Shown here: piece by piece, positions 50,089-63,000 of the stretch
Position numbering within the stretch: the stretch's first letter is position 1
Layout of the letters: each line of letters begins with the position of its first letter
From: Rhynochetos jubatus
Taxonomy: Eukaryota; Chordata; Aves; Eurypygiformes; Rhynochetidae
NCBI GenBank assembly: GCA_027574665.1
Contig: CM050659.1
Coordinates: 20,809,001-20,873,000 of the forward strand
Reading direction: 5' to 3'
Length of the DNA stretch: 64,000 bases
The notes under the pieces: generated by a model
The model's input: the letters and a program-made list of their open reading frames with translations, nothing else
Databases searched by the model: none
What the model was told of the DNA's origin: nothing
Position numbers and translations under genes: made by a program

Positions 50089-51607
50089 CACTGTGAAGTT
50101 GATATCTAATGGCTCTGTGTTGCTACAAATGGATGCCTTATGCCTTCAAAAGCAGATTTCCACCTACTTGACACAAGCAGTCACTCCTAGTCCTAGGAAA
50201 ACTTGATATTAAATATGTACGAATGTAAAGATGTGATACACACAAGCTACTTTAGGATGTGTTTAAAGATTCGTAGCTTTGCTCAGCCATAGAGGACTCA
50301 CCAATGCCTGACTAACATGCAGCTTGATGAGACAGAATTGTACAAAGCCCTTCCAACTTCCTGGAAATAATCTCCCTGTAATACTGCAATGGGCAAGAGA
50401 GGTTTATTTTAAAGTTATCTTTCTTGGTCTGTCCTGTCCAGAAGATCAGAGGATTTCTTCTCTTTAAAAATCTACCTCTAACCAGCTTATTTTTTGTTCT
50501 AGTAAAATACAGCTTCAAAGAGCAGGAGCCTTCTGGTGCATTTTGACATGTTCACTTCAAAGAAAGCTCTTGAAGCTCCACCTCAGGGCTCTGGATATCT
50601 GGGTAGCTCCATTGTACTGCTGTGGGCAAATACACAGACTATCTTGAAAGCAAAGGATACAACTGAGTGCACATATTAAACTGCGAATTCCAGATGTACC
50701 AACAACTGGTATCCTTTAATTCCCTAATTTTGATCTCCTTAAACCTGAATCTTTCATTATGTTCTTTTAATATAGCTCATACTGCTTGAATCTCTCTGCT
50801 TGTTTACCCCTCTCCATACTCCTTTCCACCCCACTAAAAACAACCCACAAAGCAACAAACACAAAGAAAACAAACAACCCAAAACCTGTAGAAAACAGAA
50901 AATCCCCTCATTAAACAAAAGCAGAGATGAAGCATGGGGAAAAAAAACACACTCAAAACAAACAATATCTTTGACAATAAGCAGCTAAAAATCAGTCTCA
51001 TAACCTGGCAAGTTATATGGCTCAGGTAATCTCAACAATAGGTTCCACTGTTTGCTACACCTGTTAATGTACAGCTACAGACACCCAGGTTCTCTCACTA
51101 CAGCAATTAATATCGGACACATTTTGTCAATAGTATCTTACTGTTCTAGTTTTCTTATAAAGTGTCTTTTTTGCTTAGAGATAGATGCCAGAGAACTTAA
51201 CTGGCTTATATGAGACAGCAGAGAGAGTCTGCATCAAGCTCTCAACGGAACTCCTGGCCTCTTGGATCTCCTTGCAATCCTGTATTTGGGTAACAAGATA
51301 ACACTTAACTCAGTATTTTAGGATTTTGTCATATTTGTCACCTGCAAACATACACACACGATACAAAAGGAAAGACAGAAAAGGAAACCATAACAGAAGG
51401 TGGAAAAAAATAGCAGTTGAACACTAATAATGATCCATAATTTCTTGGAAATGATTCACAAATCATAAAAATTTTTGGCCTACCAATACATAAACTTTGC
51501 CTAAAGAGAGGAGTAGTTTTACAAAACAACAATTCATTGATTGCTGAACTACTTAGTCTTCTATAATACTTCAAAAAGCAGAAGAGCATTTCAGTCTTTC
51601 TACTGAA

Positions 51608-52510
51608 AGCCATGGGATTCGTGTCCCCACGTTTCAGTAATGGCAAACCAGATCATAGTTTTCTAGCAACACGGTGGCTTCCAGCTCCTCCTGGTTGTTG
51701 CCCATGCTGCGTGCTTCAGTGTGGAGGTACTTCAGCCGAGCTGTCAGCCATGTCACCTTCTTAGAGGAACACACCTTAATTCCTTTGAGGTATTTCACTG
51801 GTGTTGTGTGTGTTCTAATGACCATCATCCACATCATCTGTTGACTGCCCTTCCATGTCTAGAGCCTCATTGTACAGAGGCACCTGGGAAGGCGAGGTGG
51901 GTAAGAAGGGGGTTCGCCTGCCGCGCTGAGCATGGCATGGACTTGCCTCTCTTCACTCCTTTCCCTTAAGCTACTGACATCACCCTGGCAGGGAGAGGAT
52001 ACAGGAACCCCTTGGTCTTGTGGTGTTTGGGGTTTTATTTGTTTGTTTAGAGGTTTGTTGTTTGTTTAGAGGCTTGTTGTTTGTTTATTTTTCTCTGGAG
52101 GCTGTTCCTGTTTCTGCCTTGGTGAGGGCAGAGCTCGGTTCCACCACAGTCTCTCTTTCTCAGACTCCCTGCTGCTCCTTAACCTTTCTGCTTCCTCTGC
52201 AGCTCCGCCACTGGGCCGGGAGACCATCCACCTGGTTCCACCTCACACAGCCAATTCCCAGTGAAAGGCTTTGGCACTCTGCAGCCTGAGGCCTGGATGG
52301 CTGGCATGTCTGTGGGAGCTCTGGCTGTGCCGGTCGCTCTGGTGGGTGCAGAGGACATGGCTTTCAACAGGGTGCATACTGCAGCTCAGCTCCTTCTTAG
52401 AAGGCAACGTCCACCAGCTGAACCCCCGTCTTGAGCAAAGAGGTTGATGCTGCCCTTCCTGCATGCCTATTTTAGCTGTGCCTAACTATGCAAAGAGCGC
52501 GTAGGTGCAA
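51608..52510 (-). mobile_element. CR1 LINE 5'-half fragment (ORF1 region and start of endonuclease)
   Basis: Minus-strand 51,760-51,650 encodes ARSMGNNQEELEA and LENYDLV, the hallmark start of the CR1 ORF2 endonuclease domain. One extra base then shifts the frame; the next frame continues AITETWGHESHG, including the Glu of the APE endonuclease TET motif. The fragment stops there at about 51,608 without the reverse transcriptase or 3' tail. To the right (51,838-52,510) the minus strand resembles the CR1 ORF1/leader region, with words such as 'cccacctcgccttcccaggt' and 'ggaagggcagtcaacagatg'. The rest of ORF1 between them is missing, so an internal deletion is inferred. Within it a 19-bp unit is repeated 2.5 times. 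The right edge is uncertain by tens of bases. Confidence 0.85.
52041..52087. repeat. 19-bp minisatellite, about 2.5 copies
   Basis: Units gtttgtttagaggtttgtt and gtttgtttagaggcttgtt, then a partial gtttgttta. The copies differ at one base. Each has GTTTGTTTA, a forkhead-type core. It lies inside the CR1 5' fragment and separates two parts that read as CR1 leader/ORF1, so it is probably a local expansion after insertion. Confidence 0.85.
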
Positions 52511-55500
52511 AGGGAAAGGGGTTTGCTGGGGCAGGCCATCCAACTAAATGATGCTCACAGATCAGTACATTCCTCGGTATTCCAGTCTGTTTTCCTACTG
52601 ACAAAATTCAACAAATCATAAAATACTGCAGTTCATGAGGACATTACTAATTATAACCTAACAGAGAATGTATAATAATCAATGCTTTTGATCCGCTCAG
52701 ACTGAAGATCAATTAAAGATTAAGCTCAAGACAGAGATATTGTGGGGGGGGGAAAAAAAAACTCCCTGAAAAAGAACATGTAACATGCATATAAAACATG
52801 CCATATAGAAAATAAAACAAAAATGGCACTGTAATTAGAGGTCAAGGTGAAAATATGATAGAGCTGTTTGAAGATGGTCATTTGCAGTGTGGTGGAAACA
52901 TACTTAGGTTAGGAAAAACAGCAGGAGATGTGTTACAATATCCTCGTAATAACAGCTTGGCTTCTGATCTTTACAAGCATAATAGAACTGTCATAACTCT
53001 CCAAAAGGACAATTAATGGTTATAGTGGATTGGTTAATTGGGGTAGCATATGAAACGCTATGGAGAATTTTGGTTATTTGTCTAGGCAAAAATGGGCACA
53101 AATGACAGTGATCAGAGGAGGGCTGGAAAGATGGATAGGGAATGGAAGTGCCTGTGTCCCAGCATACTTAGGTAACCTTTTTTACGTTGTAAAATTGAGT
53201 GGAGATAGGATGGACTGCTCTCCCAGAGCACCTTCCTCAGCAGTAAAGAACAGAAGAAGCATTTAAGCTAAAGGACAATTCTGGCACAAAACCAAATAGG
53301 TACCAAAAAACTTATCTAAGAACAGAGGAGACAGTTTCTACGTCCCACATTCAAGAGTTTGAAGTGGCCCTCCAAAGGAGAGGTGAGCAAGGGAAACACA
53401 CCCAACTAATTTCAGAAGGAAAGATGCATGATGCTGCTGTCTGAAATAATAGGAGACTCTGACTTAACCCAGAAAATCCTTTGACTTCATACATTTATAG
53501 TGCTGCCAATAAAAGCAAAAAAAGAACGTGCAGTCAACAGAGAAAGAGAAAAATGGAGAAAACGTCTAGATTCTTGCCTGAACTGAAAGCATACATTGTA
53601 CATGCTGCCAGAAAAAAAAAGACACTATTCCTCTTTGCTGTTCCACTAGGCTAAAGATGAGGAGCTTTCTTTTCCCATTCTAGGAGATAGATTTTATTTT
53701 ATCTGGCCTAAGGCTCTTCCCTCCCCCCCCCTCAATATTCTAAGAGGAATTTTTAATCTGGAAAAGTCAGGTAACTACAAGGTTACCACAAAGAAAATGT
53801 GTTCATAAGTGGAGGTCTTTTTCCTGAGCAGTGAAAAGTGAGAGCAAACACAAGCAATTGATCAACCTTGGTGATGCCTTTTTTTTTTTAACTAATTGGA
53901 ATATTTGTTGGCACAGTCCCAGCCACAACTGGAGTGCTGAACGCTGTTTAGCTGCAATAACACACTGATTGATGAAGATACCCTAATGACACACTCCAGA
54001 TTCTGTGTGTGCAATTCCACTGGCAACGTGACTTCCCAAGCAGGATATGTGAGTTAGGGAAACGCTTCTAAAGGTTTCATATAACAAAGTGGTTAGCTGG
54101 TTTGCCCCAAAGCAGATGACAGGAACCCAGCCAACAGACTATTTTCAAAATCTCAATCTAGCATGTATGCTAGCATGCTTGAAGTACATAAGGAATTCAC
54201 TATAGTAGACTAAGCCAGGCCAAATTGTTATATTTACCAAAAAGAGTTCTGCCTCTCACAGTGCCAGAGCTCATCTTTCTTGTAGCACTTGATCCAGGAG
54301 ATGAGTTCCTTTAAATCACAGCTTTCTCAAATGAAGAATAAAACTTTGAATTCGGAATACAACTGTTCTACAGGGAATGTAAGCAATATTTCTGCATAAC
54401 GTCTTTGCAGAAGTTAGGGAAAATAGTATTTTTATGATATCAGATAAAAAGTTTATGAAAGAATCCAGGGAATTTAAATGCCAGAAAAACACACAACAAA
54501 ATGACTCTGAACATTTACAACATCCTACAGTAGTGGTTGGTATTTTCCTTAACGTATCTTACACAGGCAAGCTTGCCAAGGGTTTTCTTTGCATAATTTA
54601 AGGCAAAATCTTCCAGATAGCTGTGTATATGTACTGAAAGAAATTAATTGCAAGAAATCATGAAACCAGAGTCCATTATTATAATTTAACTCGTATTAAT
54701 GTCCTCCTTTTGTCATTTACCAGTTCTCTGATTTCTCCATAATACGTAAACAGAAGCAGAGATGATTTCATGTTTTATTCCAGGCCACAAATACTAAAAT
54801 GTCAAATCACAAAGGGCTGAAAATATACCCTTTTGAGACCTCATTAATCATACTCCTCTACTGATACCAGTGCTTTCTGATCAGTTCAACATTTACTATC
54901 ATTAGTTTGTATAATTCTAATGTCTCAGAGAAAATGCTTTACAGTATACATCTTGCATGGTTCTACGTATACTATACCTATGCTGTTAATTTAAACAGTA
55001 AAAATTAGTGACGTAAAACCAGCAGGGATCTTTAAGCTCAAAATTATAAGCTTGCCTATGTTGCCACTGTTACGTATTTAATCAAGTCTGAGTTGTTCCA
55101 CTATTTTTGTTAATGCCAGCACTGGTCTGGCATTCCCGCTATTATCGGGGCTGTCTACCTTGAATCTTTATAAAATATTGTTGCAACATTTCTTCCGTAT
55201 TTCTGGCCTTCAGAATCTGCTACCTTACTAAAAGCTGATACTTTCTAAGCCAAATATTTCATATCAAGGAGAAAACTAATTTAGGCTCTTGGTAAAGCAC
55301 TCACTCTGGTCCTGACATTCTTTCCCATTTGGATTGTCTCCAAAGAAGAATAAACTGCAGAACATGATGTTCTTATGGCGAATAACTCTGTGTAACAGGA
55401 AAAGAAAAACTACTTCCAAGAGCCATATTAAGGATTATTTTTTCACAGCTCTGCAACAGATTGAATCATTAAAGTTTATTTTGTGTTAGTTTTGACTCCT

Positions 55501-58500
55501 TTGTGAAATATTTTATGGACGTTTAAACCTTCTGTAAATGACAGTGTCCTGTATCTATTAGAAGTGCCTCTGTGTCAGTACCTTAGATAGACCTTCCAAA
55601 GAACTGAAAATGGCAGCACTGAAGGAGCCAGGAGGCTTTGTATTTGAAACTTTAAAACACTGTTGGCTTTGTTTTCCACTATTTAATCAATGATAGGGGA
55701 AAATAAAACTATGAAGATTGTTATCTTCAGTGGACAACAGAGGAGCCTAAAAATAATACATTACTGCAGATGATAATCTTTCATTAATGACCATCTCTCG
55801 CTGCAGATGATCAGGATATATCATTTAGAGATCACAGCTGGAGATGAGGATATAAAAATAGTCTAGATTTAAGTTTAATCAAAGATATCTGGTATTTTAA
55901 AAAAGGAACAGGAGAAGTTACTCATACTAATTTCAAAAGTGAAACTGAGAACTGCAAAACTGGACTATGATGGTTGAAATGATAAAACAAACATATTTCA
56001 GGTTATTCAGAAATACCGTTTCGTGAAGTATTTTATGCATACCAAGTGATTTAGAAACAAGGTTTATCTAGACTTTCCATAACAAGAAAGCAAAAAAAAA
56101 AAAAACCAACTCCAAAACAACCCACCCAAACAACAACAAACAAAACAGAAAACACCAGCTCATATTTTCTCAAAGCTTTGCGGGTCTTTTGCAGGATTTA
56201 ATTTATGTAAAGATATTGCACATTTCATTTCAAAATCTTACAGGTTTCAAGACAGTTTGCATTTTTCTTAAAGTTGTGAGCACTACCTACAATAATGAGA
56301 GACGTAGTTTTGGGGTTTTTTTGGAAAACAGAGTCTGGATTAAAAAACCTCTCCCCATCAGTTGAAGAGGGTCATTTGTATGTGTGCATCATCTGACTTA
56401 GCTTTAAAATACTGTCATTTAAAAATGTGAACCGTAATAATTACGGAAATGTAAAAGCGTTTCCTTCCTGACATCATTTCCCCCCATTAAGAGGAGTAGC
56501 AGGCATACATTGTTACTGAAAGAATGCTTGCAAATGTTGAATTGCTGGCAGAGGTATCTATTCACCTATTTAAAAGTGGCCTTGAAGATTTTGTTTGGGG
56601 TTTAAAAACACTTAATGCAGCAAATGAACTCTACAAAAACAGATGACAGAAAAAAACCACCTTGGCAGCCCCTAGGCTAAACACTTGTGCTGCAGTTTTC
56701 TGGACCGAATCCCTAGAGTTTTTCAAATAAAAAAGTAACAGGATAATCGACTTTCATGACCACTTAATACTTGGCTTTATCCTGCTGCTCCTATTCCTCC
56801 TCCTATGTCCTAGGGCCATCTCAACAGGAGGACACAGCCTCATAATTTAACAGTTTTAAATATGGGGGTGGGGAGGGAAAAAGGATGGTTTTCACCTCAG
56901 AAATAGCCTGAATATCTGTCTATTTAATTTCATTTTGAAGCACAGCATATTGTGTAAATCATGCGTGACAGCTACCTCTCCATACAGCATCTTCTCTGCA
57001 CCAACCCATGGAAGGTTTTTGGCAGGGGAACAACCTGCACAATGTGCTTCCTTCCCAGCAGTGAGCTTCGAGGGGTCTGCATGAACCGCCCATAACCGCA
57101 GTGGGGAGATGAGCCCTTGTGCGGGTGTGCCTTATGCCACCTTAAAAATTATACAAGGGTCTCAGATTTGTATTCGTCCAAGAAAGCAATACTTTCTAGG
57201 CAAAACAGGCATTTTTGAAACTCAGTAAGGGATCAGTCTTTTTCAGTAATAAGAGTTAAGTGAGTAGCATGTTGCTGTGTCTCTCAGACAAATAAGTGTA
57301 GGCACTAGTGCTGGATACAGCTTGTGTAGGATGTTATTTTTTTACAAATAAATAAGTTACAGGAGAAACAGGAAGGAATACAGGAGAAGAAAAGGAAAAA
57401 TAAAAACCCACAGGCAGATAAGAAATGTTATTTCAGTGGATCCTGTGGTCTCGGGTAGCCCAGTAAGCTGTTTGTGGCTTGCTGGGGATACATTCAGTTC
57501 TCCCTCTGAAGGCCACTTGCACACTGTCACCAATTAGTATTGTGGTCTGGAGCTCAGCAAGCTGCTAAGTGTCTTTTGAGCTACCACTCTGTAACCTTTC
57601 CAAAACTGACCTTTTCATTATCATTTCACATCACTCTGTGTGTGTGTGTATAAGAGAAAAATAGACTTTTTAATGTCATGCTTATTTCCACTGGCTTTTA
57701 AGCTTCTTGTCAAAACATACTGACTTATTGTACATTAAGTGAGGGAGAATGAACCAATCTATCAAATATATACAAAACAAAATACAACATTTAATTCCCT
57801 GACAGGCTGAGCATTAACACCGCATCGTGTTCATCACCACACAGTATATGAACATTATGGCTAATAGCTGTATACGAGGACCTCATTCAGGTCGAGAAGC
57901 AAATGTTGATTCCTCTCAGAGAAAATTGCAACAAGCCCCCTTTCTCAAGCAGGGTTGGCTGGAAATCCCAGGTACCTTCATGGGGAAATATTGGTGTTGG
58001 AATACTAAGGCACAACTGCTGGTGGGCTACATAATTCCTTTACAGGGTGCATTGGGTTACTAAAAATCTATCAGAAATAATCTTGTAAAAATTCCTGTGG
58101 AATTGTGAGACAAGCGGTGGTAAAACAGCATACGAAACAAAAGTTTAATATCAATTTCTATTTCTCAATTCCTAAAAACAAACGCCTTTGACAAAATTCT
58201 TCAGATTGAAGGGAAAACAGTTGCTCTCTCTGCCTGGTTCTTTAAGAAACTGTGTCCAGCAGATCCAGATATATTGATTTGGTTTCTACTAGTTTTAGAC
58301 TGCCAGATGATTGAAATTTGTCCATTCCTGTTGCTGCAGAAGACTTTGAAAGGGAAAGACAACTACTTGCACAATTTTGAAAGCTGCAGTGTTAATCCTA
58401 AACTGTCAAAAGTGCTGCATTAGTACCTCTAGAATCTTGGTAGCTTCTCTAAAACCTGGCATAGCACCCCCCAGATCTCATACACAAATATAACCTGTTT

Positions 58501-58786
58501 TCTCTTTTACAAAACTTGGAAAAAACCTCTATGATGTATAAACTTAGAGATCCAAGCTTTGAAAGAGGGTATATAGTAGCAAATCACTTACAAAGAAGGT
58601 CGCAAAAACCTCACAGCAACTGCTAGTTTTCACACATACAACAGTTGTAGACAAGTGACTTTTTTTAGATATTTTAGATATCATTTGGTTGACCTTTTTT
58701 GTACTGAATATTTATATATATGTAACATCATATCTATCCTGCACACAAAACTCTTAGGTGCAATCACAAATACTGAAATAAATCCT

Positions 58787-58811
58787 CCCCCCCCCCCCCC
58801 CCAAAAAAAAA
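58787..58811 (+). repeat. C16 followed by A9
   Basis: Sixteen consecutive C followed directly by nine A. It is the longest C run in the window and likely length-variable. A 64-codon frame through it (58,655-58,849) would encode poly-Pro and is not credible. Confidence 0.9.
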
Positions 58812-59020
58812 CCCAAAACCAACAGAAGTCTTACATTAATATTACCTGATAGGGCTGTAAATTGATGAAAAGATGAAAATGACAGTTACCCCTAAACAAC
58901 TTGATATCAGCACACACAAATCACTACCCAGACCAAGACGTGGATACATAGGTTGGTTTGACTCTTTACATTTCAGTGACAAACAGAACCCCAGTAAGTA
59001 AACTCTGTTTGAGTGAAAGA

Positions 59021-59041
59021 TATAATATCAGGGATATTATA
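59021..59041. repeat. short perfect hairpin
   Basis: TATAATATC and GATATTATA flank the loop agg, a perfect 9-bp stem of A/T pairs and one C-G pair. Confidence 0.9.
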
Positions 59042-59449
59042 CAAGAAGATTCTATGACAGTCCTCATGAAATTAATTTCTTTGTAGGTAAAAAACTTTTA
59101 AATACAAAACATTTCTCATAGCCACCGATTGCTCACCCTGTCTTTTGAGCTAAGTTGCCTCTTGAAAGTCACTGTTATGAAAGGATGGTGACTTCACCAA
59201 GATGGGAAAGGTGGAAGCTCAAATAATTGTTCATATTCTTCTGAACCTCTTTTAAGAAGGCAAGAGGCATTAAAAATGGTTGGTAGTAAAATGATCTTGT
59301 GCTATCTCCTATATCACACCTTAGGGTATCTTCATTCTTTTAGGTTCATATTCCACATATTTGCTCTTGGGATTGAGTCTGCCCTCATGGCTTTAAATAT
59401 ACTCTGATGACAAACTGTCAGGTCTTAGGAAAAGGTTCCCCATCATGAA

Positions 59450-60060
59450 GTTGACCTGTTGCTGATCTGATTTTCCACTCCCTCTCTTCTGCCCCCTCTT
59501 TTTTTCCTCCCCATCTCTCAGATGATCTTATTTCTCACAGACTTTACAGACCATCTTCATTACCTCCTGGGCACTGGGCTCTAGCTCTCATTTATTTGAT
59601 TTCTAGAACGACTTGTCTTCCATGCCAGCTAACCCAATTGCTGTTTATTTTTCCACATCCTCTGCTTCAATTGCCTTATCTTTTAACTCTGTATTTCCTT
59701 CACTTGCCTTTGCCACATACTGAGGACCATGGGCCTAGACAGGTCACACTGCCTGCCTAAAGATGTGCCTTTATGTCCTCATCCTTAGGCATACATCAAG
59801 AAATTGTTAGCTACTCATGAAACATGGGTGTTTTTCCCCACTCTCTTCCCTCATATCCTCAAACTCTTGTCTAGTGTCTGCTTCCAACTGCGTCTCTGGT
59901 TCTTGAATCTTCTTGTTACAGATTCCATAAGTTTTCAGGCAACACTTAACATGTAAACAAATACTGTCAAGCACCTACTGGAGGGTAATATCAGATCTTC
60001 ACCTTCTCCACACAAGTTTTTTTTTCATTATCTCCTCTGGTATTAAGAACATCTCAAATC
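59450..60060. other. pyrimidine-rich block with a strong acceptor-like site
   Basis: C plus T dominate the plus strand here. At 59,470-59,521 a near-continuous pyrimidine tract ends in 'ccatctctcag' followed by ATGATC, an excellent-looking plus-strand splice acceptor. One frame after it stays open for about 79 codons to a TAA near 59,760, but its translation is Leu/Pro-rich, as expected from pyrimidine-rich DNA, and no good donor is seen before that stop. It could be an exon of a non-coding transcript or simply low-complexity DNA. Confidence 0.25.
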
Positions 60061-63000
60061 GTGCACCAATAGCCGACTTTTTAGAGAAAAAGAGAGCTTG
60101 GCTTCCATCAGTTCTATCTTGCCTGCTCATTGCAACCAAAGAATAAAGTCACACATCCAATTAACTCCAAGAACAAGTTGATACTGCCACTAAATCTAAA
60201 CAATAGGTTAAGAAAATTTCTTTCTTTAGAAAGAAATTAACTCTCAGTGCATGACCCTAAATAAAATGCAAGTTGAAAACTGATTAATTCTGTACTTTTG
60301 TATTTGTTTTAGATCAGAAAGATTCAGCGATTCTTTATAATCTTTAAATGATGACTATTCTCTGTGTATATCCACCAGGTAGTATTTACAGCCATACGCA
60401 AGACAGAACAGCTTTATTTTACTCAGCAGGACAAACAAATCCTGATATTACCACCTCCTATTAGCTCTGCCCCCAGACCAGTCACAGTCAGAAATGGATT
60501 TGTTTCCAAGCCATCGTCTTCTCTCCGACCCAATGGTCTTCAATGAGAAAGACTCTTCAAAAGCTTTAAGACAACAACATGTTAATGCATCAACACATTT
60601 GTGGCATCCCTGTTCGTCATGGTCATTCCTTTTATGACGGTTTTGAAGCTGTGGAAGAGTGATTGCAGAGAATTCTAATAGAAAGTTATGAATCAGAAGT
60701 GATAGGTTTTGATGGCATTTATAATTTTATTTACTGGGGAATCATCATGGGTTAATGATTGTTGGAACCAAACCAACCAAACAAAAATATGGTTGCAAGA
60801 ACAAGAATCAGTTTTTCCATCTCACACTCCATTGTAAACAGTTGTCTCAGTATATTGCCCTTGTCCCGGGTCACAACATTCTTCCTGTTCAGACCTTTGC
60901 ATCTTTCAGGTTTCTGTCTCCTGCCTCATCCCTCCACCCCCGCCAGCAGCATGTACTTCCACATTTTCTGCTTAGCAGCCCATGCCATTCCTCTGCTAAA
61001 TGCCAGGTGCCATCTATATACTCAGATATTTGACAGACACTCTTTAAGTCAGAGTCTGTTTGTTTGGGTGGCTTTTTGGGGCGGGGGAATAAATAAAACA
61101 ACAGGGTGAAACATCAGGATTTTAGCATAGTTCCTGTTCTATTGTAATAAGTGTTACTTTACACATCTCTCTATCTTGCCTAAGGCTGTGCAGTTTTAAT
61201 CGACCTGTGCGTTAGTGCCCTTGAAGCATAAAGATACCTGGAAATGCTAAGCAGCAGGCTAAGAAAGTGAGACATCGAGTTGCTTAATATGCACCTCAAG
61301 TAAGGAGCAGTGAACCATCTGGGGGACAAGCTACAGATAGACAGTCTTCTGCTCTTTATCATTACCTATGAGTCCAGATGCTGAAGTTGTTTAGTCTAAT
61401 TCTACTTTGGCACCAGCAATCTCATTGTATACTGTGCTTCAGGCTATTAAAGCTTCAGAAAAACATACTGATGCTATGCACCTGGCATATCTAAAGGCAA
61501 GTAGCAAGTTGTTTTTCTTGAATATAGGAATGTCATTGTTTATAAGGCACTATATGACCCCTGATCTGGTTCTGGGCAAGCACACCACCACTTCACCTTT
61601 TGGACAACAGCAGAAGCACGCCCTACTGTTAAATCTTTAGAAATATGGAGTTATTGAAGAAGTTTCCATGGAATTCATCTTCAGAGACAAAATCTAATTC
61701 TCTCAGAAGTCAGTATAAATAAATGCCATGTCTAGTTGTAAGAATGACTTTGAAGGATTATTGCAAAGCAAGCAGTACTGGGTATTTGGTAAAAGTAAGC
61801 TAGAATAGCTTAGATGCATTTCTACATCACTGAAACACTAACTATATTTTGGTGGAAGGATTCCTTCTAACAGTACTTACAACAAACTTCATTTTATGAA
61901 TGATGAAAACTTTATATTTAACCCAGAGCTTTCAAATAAAAAAAACTTGTCGTGGGTGGAATGAGGAGACAATTTGTAGGTTTCTCCTTGTAGAAACATT
62001 TTTTCAACTACCAAACTAAGCATCTACAACAATATGCACTCATACAGAGGATTTCTACTCCAGTAAAACTCTAGTTGTGTATTTAGGTAGCTTAAGATGA
62101 TGAGCTGCTGACAGATTCAGAATACACACACAGCCCATGCTTTTGCCTCTATGTCTCACCAGATTTCTGCAGAAAGGAGCACAGAACAGAGCTGGAGTGA
62201 AGACACAGCATAGTCTTCACCCATGGAGTAGCTTGCAACAGGCTGGTTTTTAAAGAACATAAACTACTAAGTGCTACACTTCCCAAGCAGGCAAGTTGCT
62301 CCCAAAATGAAGCAGTCAGCAAATGTGGTGACCATGGACACCTACACAGGAGGATGAAGGAATAGATGACATACATTTATAAGTACCACTTATGACTTTA
62401 TTTCAATGGTTACGAGGTATCATATATATGCATGTTTAAAAAAAAATTCGGGATGCCTGCTATGGAAGTTACAAATGGCTCTAGAACACAATGTGTATTT
62501 CCATAGATTTCATTCTATGGCTATACTGTAGAAGAATGGATTTCATGGGAGGTAAACTGTGGATACTATTGTCAAGATCAACCCAAGTACAGGATCTAGG
62601 GCAAGACTGTGAGCTATTCACTGAGATCCAAGTGAAAAATGTAGTTGCACTGAAAAAGAAAATTACTATTCTAGCAGTTTTTCCCTTTTGCGGAGCATTA
62701 TGTGAAATTTGGGGTTCTATACTTGCAAGTCTGACAGACTCAGCAGTTTTCAATAAGCATCTAAGGAAACCTGAATTCAGTGTTTTGACCATTAATAAAT
62801 GAAATATGATGTACTCCAAAAGAAATTCAGAAGAATATACAGGAAAATTCCTGAAAACACAGGATCAGTTTACAGTATTAGTAAACCAGATCTGGACAAC
62901 CAGATTTTGGTGACAGAGAAACTCATGACAAGAGATAGACCTCAGTTTCTTCTGCTGATATCATTACAATCTTTTTTTGTCAACACCAAGTATATAATTT

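Larger units (their letters stand above)
48061..51607. other. DNA right of the CpG island, no exon confirmed
   Basis: GC content falls back to background by about 48,250. Possible weak donors on the plus strand are AAGG|GTAAGG near 48,082 and CCAG|GTACAG near 48,134. Other contents are a T13 run at 48,463-48,475, a perfect POU-like hairpin at 50,063-50,088, and an A/C-rich G-poor block at about 50,806-50,970. No supportable coding exon. Confidence 0.55.
52511..59449. other. AT-rich DNA, no gene seen
   Basis: No supportable exon. Contains a G9A8 run at about 52,744-52,760, a C-run at 53,723-53,731, poly(A) at 56,092-56,105 followed by an A/C-rich block, a (TG)n run at 57,636-57,649, the C16A9 tract at 58,787-58,811 and a 9-bp-stem hairpin at 59,021-59,041. 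The stretch 55,740-55,920 is AT-rich but non-repetitive, a possible conserved non-coding element by texture only. Confidence 0.6.

Noticed and set aside
44598..52510. The CR1 pieces at 44.6-45.1 kb and 51.6-52.5 kb as halves of one element
   Set aside because: Strand and order fit, but the 6.5 kb between them is longer than the missing part of a CR1 and contains the CpG island and unrelated DNA; independent fragments are simpler.
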